From Spirochaetota bacterium (lineage in GTDB: Bacteria > Spirochaetota > UBA4802 > JAFGDQ01): a stretch of 41,336 nt of DNA. This document shows, one piece after another, positions 1-7,681 of this stretch. Positions within the stretch are counted from its first letter, which is position 1, and each line of letters starts with the position of its first letter. Below the pieces are notes generated by a model. That model ran no database searches, had not been told where the DNA came from, and worked only from the letters and a program-made list of their open reading frames with translations. A program made the translations under genes and the position numbers. Location of the stretch: contig JAFGSG010000066.1 in NCBI GenBank assembly GCA_016934735.1, positions 1 through 41,336 on the forward strand, written 5' to 3'.

Positions 1-146
1 GAACCGGCATGAATTGTAATATCACTCTCACCCTTTCCTTTGGTGACAAAGTAATCTTTTGGAATTCTGTTTCCAACGGTAAGATAGTGAACAGGAGAAG
101 CCGTTTGAGGCTTCAATGGTTTACTTAGGAGAACATTTTTGTCCAT
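1..146 (-). CDS. Probable pyruvoyl-dependent arginine decarboxylase, N-terminal fragment (cut by window edge)
   Basis: An open frame of 48 codons reads leftward from an ATG at 146 and leaves the window still open. A purine-rich GGAUGGAGAA precedes the start. The readable protein contains the stretch NRIPKDYFVTKGKGES followed by DITIHAGS. This is like the beginning of one branch of pyruvoyl-dependent arginine decarboxylases (PF01862), which open with P-K-x-(Y/F)-F-V-T-x-G and an H/F-A-G-S-type segment before the serine-serine cleavage site. The enzyme would convert arginine to agmatine in the cytoplasm. The self-cleavage serines and the pyruvoyl pocket lie outside the window, so identity rests on about 30 residues. 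A complete and different member of the family is encoded at 32055-32603. The function is inferred from motif resemblance only. Confidence 0.55.
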   Translation of the reverse strand, partial: MDKNVLLSKPLKPQTASPVHYLTVGNRIPKDYFVTKGKGESDITIHAG

Positions 147-623
147 TTCTCCATCCCCCAAAGAAAAAGATGCGGACCTATTTAAAGATCCATTTTTCGT
201 TTAGCGCTTTATAATATTTTATTGTTGGTAATATTCCGTATAGGAATCTCCTACGTTTTAAATTTTTTTAAAAGCAATCCTTTCTAAAAACAAGTTGAAA
301 ATAATTCAAACTTTTTTTTCAATTTGAAAAATTTTTTTTAAAAAAAAGATGAATTGTATTACTTTTAAAATTGGTTATATCAATATAATATACTTTCTAG
401 TTTTGCAACTTGTTTTTTAAAATTAAGATAAAAAAGTTATATATTTGCAACTTTTATAGCTTAAAAGAATAATGTAACTTTTTTACATATGACATAATCC
501 GGCACAGCAAATCAAGCAAAATTTAATTTCACTCTGATATTTTTTAAATTTTTTTAAAGTTATACATATTTACAATGAGTTTCAGGACAATATTTTTTTG
601 AGGAAAGGTTATGCAATGCACGT
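147..623. other. AT-rich intergenic region with no gene seen
   Basis: This 477-bp stretch separates two leftward genes and must carry the promoter of the partial decarboxylase gene. It is very AT-rich, with long A and T runs around 300-360. The 10-mer TTTGCAACTT occurs twice in direct orientation, at 402-411 and 444-453. I see no open frame with a ribosome binding site, no RNA gene and no convincing terminator. Confidence 0.5.
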
Positions 624-3600
624 TTACTCGATTTCGGAGAATATTTTTGACTTTTCAACGAAAAATCTTTTATAAACATTTGAAAGCATTTTTGAAACAT
701 GTGTCAGTAATTCACGGTCTGTAGTTCGTTTTTGTATATATTTATTTACTTCATTCAGGTCGTCTTTTAAAATTCTGCCGAGATCGTCCAAAGCCTGACC
801 GTAAGCTATGGCAATAGGGGATTTATTCTGCTGCTTTTGCTTTTGTTTTATTTCTGTTTCCAGCTCGATATCTTTTTTCTGTTTTTTGGAAATTTCTATC
901 GATAACTCATCTATAAATATTTTTGAAAGTTTAAGAAAATTGATAGGATTTATCATTTCGTGAAAATTGTCACTTATGGCGCATTTCGAATATGCCATAT
1001 CCGGCAGAGGATCAGAATAAAAATCATACGCAATAAGATTCCTGATTTCTTCATCAAGAATTATTCTGTTATAAACAGGTAAAGAATTGAGATATTGTAT
1101 TTTTGATTCATTCAGATTAATCATTTCCCCGTTTATTATTTTTATATCTTGAGACAATATTTGTAAAAATACATCAATCCTGTCAGCCGGTAGCCTTGCG
1201 CTGTTGAATTTTTTCAAATTATGATTAATTAATAATGCACTATTCGAAACTGCAAAAGGATCATCAAAAAATGCGAGTATTTTTCCGTTTGTAATACACG
1301 CAATTGCTCCATGGCTTTTAACGATCACCGAAATCACATTGCTGTTGATCTCTTGATACAGCATCATGGTTTCGATAACATTAAGAGACTTAATCTTTTC
1401 CGGTAATTTATTTATTTCTATATTTAATAAATAATATTTTCCCTCGGAAAAACCATTTACTTGCTGCCATTTCGCGTCTGTCCCCATTGGATCGGTTTCT
1501 TTCACATTTATGAATTCGTGTTTTTTAAAGATATTTGAAATAAAGTGGTCAATTTCTTTTAGTTCTTCATCAGGGAGCAGGCTTAAATAAGCAATAATGT
1601 CGCTGGAAACAGCATATTCATCTTTTAAAAGGGAAATAAGGAAATATCCGAATTCTGCTGATTTAAGATTCCCGAATAATAAGATTATTTCTCTTTGAAT
1701 TTTCCTGTTTTTAATGGTCATCATATCCATTATGGATTTTAACGCGTTTATATTACCGAGTTTAATTAATAGATAGGATGCGTAAATTCTAACATTAATT
1801 CCGGGATCTTTAATGTATTCTGTCAGAAGATTTTTAATTGGCCGTTTGTTGATCTCCAGACCGTAATTCATTATATGTTCAATTGCCTGTACAACTGCTT
1901 CTTTTGCTGTGTTATCCTTTAATAAGTCGAACTGCTGGTCAAAAAACTGAATATCGGCTTCCCTTGCACATTTTCCCAGACATAAAATGGAAAGTTTTTT
2001 AATCTCCTGATTGGAATTTTTTTCGATAATCTCTTTTAATACCGAATCAGCTGTAACATTGCCGAATAAGTCATGCCTTAAAAGTTTATTTAAAAGCATA
2101 ATTATTATCTGAGAATCATCGCTTGTATGCTGTTTTAAATAATCCAGAATTACATTAAGCAGTCTTTGATCGGAGAAGAGTGAAAGATATTGTACGGCTT
2201 TTATCTGTTCAGCTTCATCTCCTGTAGATAGCTGAACTTCCAGCTCGCCGAGCATGTATGAATAATTCAGCATGGAAAGAGCATTGGAAACGGCATCGAA
2301 TATTTCTTTATCCGTATATTTTTTTATATAATTATAGATAATTACGAGCGGGCTGGCAGCGTTATCTATTTTTAATTTACCGATGATATCACAGATTCGG
2401 ATAATTCTTTCCTTCAGGTACCGTTTTTCAAAATCAAGATCCTCTATACGGGAAGCGGAAATTTCACGGGATTTGATATCCTTTTCATAAAGGATTTCCA
2501 GAAAATATTTTAAACCTTCCTTCTCTGTGTCGCGGATGAACGGCGTTATTTCGGCTATTTCCGCAAGTATGTTGTTAAGAAGCGAAGGGTCGCTTGATTT
2601 TAAGTAATTTATAATTTTCCTTTTATAATCCGGCGTAAATTTACTTAATATAAAATGGCGTATTTTTTGAAAGTTTTCCGGAAAATTTTTTTCCATTACC
2701 TCGGCAATCATGAAATTTTTTCTGTAATTTTCAAAATATGTTTCAAGTGTAACTACTAAATAATTATACAACTTATCCTTGAATAACATGTTTCTTCTTA
2801 TTTCTTTAAGATTATTGAAATATCTCTCAAAGATATTGACGATCAGTTCGTTTCCTCTGGGGCTGTCAATCGACAGCGAAATCAGGTTCCTGAAAAGCTT
2901 ATCCGGATCAAGGAGCTTTTGTGTATTAGCGAGAATTAGATCAAGCGTCATATTGGTGAGTTTCTGGTCGTTTGAGGTTAACATTTTCATGGTGTATATA
3001 AGTAATTCTCTATGATTACTTGAGATCATGGCGTTTATCAGGGCAATTTTACTTCTATCGGAATAAGAGTCAAAACGAGCAGTCATTTTACCTATCAGGA
3101 CCCTTATATCAAGTATGGCCCTGTCGTCCTTTTCCGGAGAGTAAGTGAATATTTCGTCTTCGTCTTTTTTTATTTTCTGCATTAAAGCTATAATATTGTC
3201 GTTTAAAAGTGACATGGAATTATATGCGGCGCATACGATCTCTTCCGAATCTTCTTTGAGCAAATCTTCAAGAAAAGATTTATTATCTTTCTCTGTCGGG
3301 ACAACAATATCTTTAAATGCTGAAAGTGCGATTATTGCGAGTGATCTTAAATTATCGGATAGTTCTTTATTTTGAACTGTTGCTTTCAAAAAATTTTTAA
3401 CTTCAACAGAATTCCCTCCTATTGTTCTCAAAACATTAAAAGCATGCAGTAGAACAGGAAGGGCGTCATTATTCGTTTTATTTTTTTCAATATAATCAAT
3501 GATTACAGGCAGTATGTCCGGTGTACCGAATTTTTTGAAGTTTTCGAAAATATAAATTTTTTCAGTATCGCTGATTTGCTTCTTTAGAAGGATTAAAAAG

Positions 3601-3815
3601 GCACTCCTTACTTCCTTATAGTTGAATTCTTTTAATGTTAAAACCGCGCTTTCTCTTACCAGCGGAATAGAGTTTAGTTCTTTTAGCAGAATTTGCATTC
3701 CGTTGTCTGTTCTTGTGAGACTAAATATTTTATGGAACGCAATTCTTTCGTAAGGAAGGAGTTTTGCGTTTTTACTTATTTCGAGTTTAAGCGTTTGCAG
3801 CTGATCCTGTGCCAT
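624..3815 (-). CDS. Large HEAT-repeat protein with C-terminal degenerate class III nucleotidyl-cyclase-like domain
   Basis: The protein is about 1063 residues when started at the ATG at 3815, chosen because GGAG lies five bases upstream; the frame stays open further upstream to 3923 without such a site. There is no signal peptide, so it is probably cytoplasmic. Residues 1 to about 780 are helical repeats of HEAT type, with recurrent patterns such as ASYLLIKLGNINAL. Residues about 795-940 follow the class III adenylate/guanylate cyclase fold: a LLNIEINKL strand where active cyclases have FADIxGFT, then VKSHGAIACITNGKILAFF where they have HGGxxxxxxGDGxMAxF, then a YNRIILDEEIRNLI segment like the terminal VSExTxRL region. 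Both metal-binding aspartates are replaced (by Glu and Asn), so catalysis is unlikely. The C-terminus is a charged coiled coil. It is divergent from xseA. The role is unknown; a scaffold or sensing function is inference. Confidence 0.72.
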   Translation of the reverse strand: MAQDQLQTLKLEISKNAKLLPYERIAFHKIFSLTRTDNGMQILLKELNSIPLVRESAVLTLKEFNYKEVRSAFLILLKKQISDTEKIYIFENFKKFGTPDILPVIIDYIEKNKTNNDALPVLLHAFNVLRTIGGNSVEVKNFLKATVQNKELSDNLRSLAIIALSAFKDIVVPTEKDNKSFLEDLLKEDSEEIVCAAYNSMSLLNDNIIALMQKIKKDEDEIFTYSPEKDDRAILDIRVLIGKMTARFDSYSDRSKIALINAMISSNHRELLIYTMKMLTSNDQKLTNMTLDLILANTQKLLDPDKLFRNLISLSIDSPRGNELIVNIFERYFNNLKEIRRNMLFKDKLYNYLVVTLETYFENYRKNFMIAEVMEKNFPENFQKIRHFILSKFTPDYKRKIINYLKSSDPSLLNNILAEIAEITPFIRDTEKEGLKYFLEILYEKDIKSREISASRIEDLDFEKRYLKERIIRICDIIGKLKIDNAASPLVIIYNYIKKYTDKEIFDAVSNALSMLNYSYMLGELEVQLSTGDEAEQIKAVQYLSLFSDQRLLNVILDYLKQHTSDDSQIIIMLLNKLLRHDLFGNVTADSVLKEIIEKNSNQEIKKLSILCLGKCAREADIQFFDQQFDLLKDNTAKEAVVQAIEHIMNYGLEINKRPIKNLLTEYIKDPGINVRIYASYLLIKLGNINALKSIMDMMTIKNRKIQREIILLFGNLKSAEFGYFLISLLKDEYAVSSDIIAYLSLLPDEELKEIDHFISNIFKKHEFINVKETDPMGTDAKWQQVNGFSEGKYYLLNIEINKLPEKIKSLNVIETMMLYQEINSNVISVIVKSHGAIACITNGKILAFFDDPFAVSNSALLINHNLKKFNSARLPADRIDVFLQILSQDIKIINGEMINLNESKIQYLNSLPVYNRIILDEEIRNLIAYDFYSDPLPDMAYSKCAISDNFHEMINPINFLKLSKIFIDELSIEISKKQKKDIELETEIKQKQKQQNKSPIAIAYGQALDDLGRILKDDLNEVNKYIQKRTTDRELLTHVSKMLSNVYKRFFVEKSKIFSEIE

Positions 3816-4050
3816 ATGAGCTCCGTTTGTCGTATTGTGAAATACAATAATAGAATACGGACTGATGTTATTAAATGCAATAAAAAAAATAAATCCAAAT
3901 ATCCCATCAATAATGCAATTCAATCTTGCATTAATAATTTTTACAATAATATTAAAAAAAGCGAAAATAATGCTGCATAAAATACTTTCAAATATCTCTA
4001 ATAAAATTTATGTTGATTTTATATCCAACCATAACAAAATATCTTTCATT

Positions 4051-5340
4051 ATGATGACAGTATATACTATTTCAGAAATAACAAGGCTTATAAAAAAGAC
4101 TATTCAGGAAAGTCCGGACCTGAATTCCGTCTGGATAAAAGGCGAGATATCCAACCTGACTTATCATTCTTCAGGGCATATATATTTTTCATTAAAAGAC
4201 AGCGATGCTGTTGTTTCTGCCGCTTTTTTTAAATATACTAACCGAAATTTAAGTTTTAAATTAGAAGAAGGAATGACCATACTCGCCTTCGGCAGTATTA
4301 ATATTTTCGAGAAGAGGGGCACGTATCAGTTTATTGTTGCAGAGGTGCGGCTTGAGGGAATAGGCGAGCTTTTAAAACGCATTGAGCAGCTGAAAAAGCG
4401 TCTTTTGGAAGAAGGAGTTTTCGACGCTTCGCATAAAAAGAGAATACCGTTTCTGCCCCGTCGCCTCGGTATTGTTACATCTCCTACCGGCGCTGCTGTG
4501 CGCGACATCATAAAAGTAGCCATGAGGAGATTCCCGAACATTGAGATCGTTCTGGCGCCTGCAAAGGTGCAGGGCGCTCTTGCAGCCGAGTCGATAGTGA
4601 GAGGCATTGAGGAGCTCAATAATCCTGAGCATGGGATCGATGTAATAATCGCGGGACGCGGAGGCGGATCGTTCGAGGATCTGATGGCATTCAACGAGGA
4701 GATTGTAGTGCGCTCTTTTTTTGCTTCGCGCGTGCCCATAATATCGGCTGTAGGCCATCAGGTAGATCATCCGCTTTCGGACGAAGCAGCAGACTATGCT
4801 GCGCCAACTCCGTCCGCTGCCGCTGAAATAGCTATTCCGGTAAAGAACGAACTGATCGATTATATTGATGGATTGTACTCGAGATCGGTCAATGCGCTTA
4901 ATTATTCAGTAAAAGATATGCAGTCAAGGATCGCGCGGATAAATGATCTTCGCGTTTTTAAAAATCCTATGGAAATCGTGCATAACGCGGAACTTATCCT
5001 TTCCGACATTGAGAGCAGAATACTTTCATCAATGAAGGAAATTACAGCGAAATGCAGAAACAGCTTTTTGGCCCTTCCTGATAATATCATACTGATTAAA
5101 AATATTTTAAGAGATAAAGCTCATAAACTGGAAATTGCGTATAATATCATACTGAATCTTTCTCCTGCTGCCCTGCTTGCAAAAGGCTACTCATTGACTA
5201 TGGATATGAACGGCAGGATTATTAAGAGCATTGAAGAGATAAAAGAAGGGGCAAATATCAGTACAATATTAAAAGACGGGTCATTTGCTAGTACCGTAAA
5301 TTCTGTCACTAAAGAGGTGTATATTGGAAAAGAAAGATAA
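4051..5340 (+). CDS. xseA: Exodeoxyribonuclease VII large subunit
   Basis: XseA forms exonuclease VII with several copies of XseB and degrades single-stranded DNA to oligonucleotides. The protein is about 429 residues from the ATG pair at 4051/4054, the usual family length. It starts with the conserved pattern of N-terminal OB-fold domains (TISEITRLIKK, then VWIKGEISN and SSGHIYFSLKD). The catalytic-domain signature GRGGGSFEDL is present at about residues 215-224, followed by the conserved SAVGHQVDHPL segment. The frame is open upstream to 3865, but that extension is unlike XseA and overlaps the divergent HEAT gene, so I place the start at 4051. No clear ribosome binding site is visible there. 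It overlaps xseB by 17 bp and heads a four-gene block with xseB, kdsD and a lipoprotein gene. Confidence 0.95.
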   Translation: MMTVYTISEITRLIKKTIQESPDLNSVWIKGEISNLTYHSSGHIYFSLKDSDAVVSAAFFKYTNRNLSFKLEEGMTILAFGSINIFEKRGTYQFIVAEVRLEGIGELLKRIEQLKKRLLEEGVFDASHKKRIPFLPRRLGIVTSPTGAAVRDIIKVAMRRFPNIEIVLAPAKVQGALAAESIVRGIEELNNPEHGIDVIIAGRGGGSFEDLMAFNEEIVVRSFFASRVPIISAVGHQVDHPLSDEAADYAAPTPSAAAEIAIPVKNELIDYIDGLYSRSVNALNYSVKDMQSRIARINDLRVFKNPMEIVHNAELILSDIESRILSSMKEITAKCRNSFLALPDNIILIKNILRDKAHKLEIAYNIILNLSPAALLAKGYSLTMDMNGRIIKSIEEIKEGANISTILKDGSFASTVNSVTKEVYIGKER

Positions 5341-5632
5341 ACCGCTGGATAAATTAAGCTTTGAAGAAGCGATCAATGAGCTTGAAAAAATCGCCGGGGA
5401 ACTTGAAGAGGGCAGTCTTAATCTGGACGATTCAATCTCGAGTTTTGAGCGCGGCACTATGCTAAAGAATTTCTGCCGCGATAAGCTGGAAGAGGCTGAG
5501 AGAAAAATAGAGATATTGCAGAAAGCTGAAGGCTCAAAAAACGAAAAAAAAGTAAAAAAGAAAAAAGTAAAGATAAAAGAAGATACAGGCGAGATAGATG
5601 ATAACGAGGAAGTGCAGGGATCACTCTTATGA
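5324..5632 (+). CDS. xseB: Exodeoxyribonuclease VII small subunit
   Basis: This 102-residue protein is the small subunit of exonuclease VII. It carries the family pattern LSFEEAINELEKIAGELEEG near the N-terminus and LDDSISSFERG after it, predicted as a helical hairpin. Its start is a TTG at 5324 with AGAGGTG about six bases upstream, inside the end of xseA. The C-terminal 35 residues are an unusual lysine-rich and then acidic tail beyond the core of about 65-70 residues. The tail is variable in the family. Translational coupling with xseA on one side and with kdsD on the other (the stop overlaps the next ATG) indicates a single transcript. Confidence 0.93.
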   Translation: MEKKDKPLDKLSFEEAINELEKIAGELEEGSLNLDDSISSFERGTMLKNFCRDKLEEAERKIEILQKAEGSKNEKKVKKKKVKIKEDTGEIDDNEEVQGSLL

Positions 5633-6618
5633 AAAGAAGAAAGCCCGGAAAGGCAAATTATCTTGAAACAGCAAAGCAGGTGTTAAATATTGAAATAGAA
5701 GCAATAAAAGACCTGTCGGTATCTCTGAATGATAATTTTTCTGCAGCTGTAAATTTTATTCTGAAATGCAAAGGGCGCGTTGTTGTCACCGGTATGGGCA
5801 AATCCGGAATTATCTGTAAAAAGATCGCTGCTACGCTTACATCCACAGGCACACAGGCTATTTTTATGCATCCGTCGGAGGCAATGCACGGAGACCTCGG
5901 TTTGATTACACGGAACGATACTGTTATCGCAATATCGCATTCAGGCGAGACAAGGGAAATAGCAGAGCTTATTCCTCATTTAAAGCTTATGAAAACAAAA
6001 ATAATCGCGGTTACGTCAAATCCGGACTCAGGATTAGCAAAAGAAGCAGATGTCCTCCTGAGCTATAGAATCGTAAGGGAAGGATGCCCCTTAAACCTTG
6101 CTCCAATGGCAAGCACAACTACCGTCCTGGCCCTGGGGGATGCTCTCGCGGCAGCTCTCATGAAGGCAAAGAACGTTAAAGCGGAGGATTTTTATCTTTT
6201 TCACCCACAGGGACGGTTGGGACAGACTTTGCTTTGCGTTTCGGACCTGATGGTCAAGGAGAATCTTCCCATTATTCAAAGGCAGACGCAGATGCGTGAA
6301 GTGATAAAGATAATGGTCAGCACAAATTTCGGCGCGGTCCTGATTGAGGGCAGTAAAGGCCATTTACGCGGCATAATAACTGACGGAGACATTAAAAGAC
6401 TCATTGAAGAAGATGAATATTTCCTGCAGAAAAAAGCCGGAGATTTTGTAAAAATAAATCCGAAATATATTTTCGAGGATTCTCTTGCCAGAGAAGCGCT
6501 TATGGTTATGGAAGAAAACAGGATCACTTTTCTTCCGGTTCTCGGACAGGACAAAAAGATCGCCGGTATAATTCATATCCACGATATTGTAAAACATAAT
6601 TACGGGAGACGGAAATGA
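5629..6618 (+). CDS. kdsD: Arabinose-5-phosphate isomerase (KpsF/GutQ/KdsD family)
   Basis: KdsD interconverts ribulose-5-phosphate and arabinose-5-phosphate, the first committed step to Kdo for lipopolysaccharide. The 329-residue protein has the standard layout: a SIS sugar-isomerase domain over about residues 30-180, with GMGKSG and the phosphate-binding SHSGET motif, followed by a pair of CBS domains from about residue 205 to the end. The start ATG overlaps the xseB stop as ATGA, and its own stop overlaps the following lipoprotein start in the same way. Its presence implies a Kdo-containing outer membrane, which fits a diderm such as a leptospire-like organism better than Treponema. GutQ/KpsF paralogs cannot be separated from KdsD on sequence alone. 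Confidence 0.93.
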   Translation: MKRRKPGKANYLETAKQVLNIEIEAIKDLSVSLNDNFSAAVNFILKCKGRVVVTGMGKSGIICKKIAATLTSTGTQAIFMHPSEAMHGDLGLITRNDTVIAISHSGETREIAELIPHLKLMKTKIIAVTSNPDSGLAKEADVLLSYRIVREGCPLNLAPMASTTTVLALGDALAAALMKAKNVKAEDFYLFHPQGRLGQTLLCVSDLMVKENLPIIQRQTQMREVIKIMVSTNFGAVLIEGSKGHLRGIITDGDIKRLIEEDEYFLQKKAGDFVKINPKYIFEDSLAREALMVMEENRITFLPVLGQDKKIAGIIHIHDIVKHNYGRRK

Positions 6619-6992
6619 AAAAACTGATTATATTAACTGCGGTTTTATCTTTATTGTTCGGATGCAAGGCTTCTAAAACAATTGAATTTTGCGAAGGCGT
6701 CTCTGCCGAAGGGAAGGGAGTCAACTGCGGTGAACAGTTTTTATCCGGCGAGCTGACTGCTGTAATAACAATCGAAACGCCATTCAATGTAAATAGACTG
6801 AATGTTAACATTTTTAAGAAGGCAAAATATAAACTGGAAAAAGTCGGGTCGCAAACCATAGATGTTAAACCGGACGATACATCTACAAGGACTACTTTTT
6901 ATTTTTATGATGAAGGGGAATTTATTGTCGAAGTAATCGGTCAGGACGACAAAAAGATCGCAGAAGGCAGTATAAAGATAATTGATATTTAA
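6615..6992 (+). CDS. Small lipoprotein of unknown function
   Basis: The 125-residue protein begins with a short lysine-rich signal peptide and a hydrophobic stretch ending in LLFGC, a good lipobox that predicts lipidation at Cys17. The mature part is mostly beta-strand in character and has two further cysteines near its start. I do not recognise a family. It is translationally coupled to kdsD through an ATGA overlap and is the last gene before a strong terminator, so it is co-transcribed with xseA-xseB-kdsD. The genome context gives only an envelope location, not a role. Confidence 0.8.
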   Translation: MKKLIILTAVLSLLFGCKASKTIEFCEGVSAEGKGVNCGEQFLSGELTAVITIETPFNVNRLNVNIFKKAKYKLEKVGSQTIDVKPDDTSTRTTFYFYDEGEFIVEVIGQDDKKIAEGSIKIIDI

Positions 6993-7016
6993 TGGTAAAT
7001 ATAATTCCAGCCTTTT

Positions 7017-7050
7017 AAAACGGCATTTTAACATACTAAAATGCCGTTTT
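7017..7050. terminator. Strong bidirectional intrinsic terminator
   Basis: Two perfect 14-base arms (7017-7030 and 7037-7050) enclose the loop ACATAC. The plus-strand copy ends in a T run, and the other strand also ends in four Ts after the stem. It sits between the lipoprotein stop at 6992 and the convergent lspA stop at 7102, as expected for a shared terminator. Confidence 0.9.
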
Positions 7051-7101
7051 TATATGTTATTTTTTTTAAAATATTAAACTTGCAGGAAAGTCCGGTTATT
7101 G

Positions 7102-7593
7102 TTAGCTGTTTTTTTCTGCCGTTTTTCTTTTTTTCTCTTCCTTGAAAAATACAACAAAAAGCAGTATGGCTCCCACAACAATGACTGAATCAGCAATATT
7201 GAACGTGGGCCAGCGTAGATTTTCACCAATTCCGACATTAATAAAATCAACAACTCCTTTTCTGCCTGTAACTCTGTCTAATATGTTTCCGACAGCGCCG
7301 GAAGTGATCAAAGCCATTGATATACAGAACAGCATTCCTTTATTTTTTTCATAAATAAAGAAAAGAATAATAAATATTAAAACAATAATAGATACAATTA
7401 AAAAAAGATTCTGATATCCCTGAAGAATGCCGAATAGCCCGCCCTGATTGTAGACAAGCGTGAACTGAACGATGCTCCCGATTACATTAATTCTTTCATG
7501 TTCGGATATAGTCAGTATAACTAAATACTTCGTTATAATATCGAGAAGTAAAGATGCTATGAATATTAAAGCTGTATAAATATATTTTTTCAT
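7102..7593 (-). CDS. lspA: Lipoprotein signal peptidase (signal peptidase II)
   Basis: LspA cleaves prolipoprotein signal peptides ahead of the lipidated cysteine in the inner membrane. The protein is 163 residues, the usual size, with four hydrophobic segments at about 5-22, 62-80, 88-104 and 132-152. The conserved blocks are all present: YNQGGLFG (variant of NxGAAFG), GNILDR, VVDF and FNIADS. The catalytic aspartate pair corresponds to Asp116 and Asp135, with the 19-residue spacing seen in the family. A GAGGA site precedes the ATG. It lies 88 bp downstream of ileS in the same direction, the ileS-lspA order known from many Gram-negative bacteria. Its presence agrees with the several lipoproteins encoded in this window. 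Confidence 0.96.
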   Translation of the reverse strand: MKKYIYTALIFIASLLLDIITKYLVILTISEHERINVIGSIVQFTLVYNQGGLFGILQGYQNLFLIVSIIVLIFIILFFIYEKNKGMLFCISMALITSGAVGNILDRVTGRKGVVDFINVGIGENLRWPTFNIADSVIVVGAILLFVVFFKEEKKRKTAEKNS

Positions 7594-7681
7594 GGTTCCT
7601 CAAATAAAAATCTTTCTCAATAAGCCTTCAGGTTTTTCCGTTTTACTCACAGTAAATTAGTAATTAAATTTTATGTTTAAT

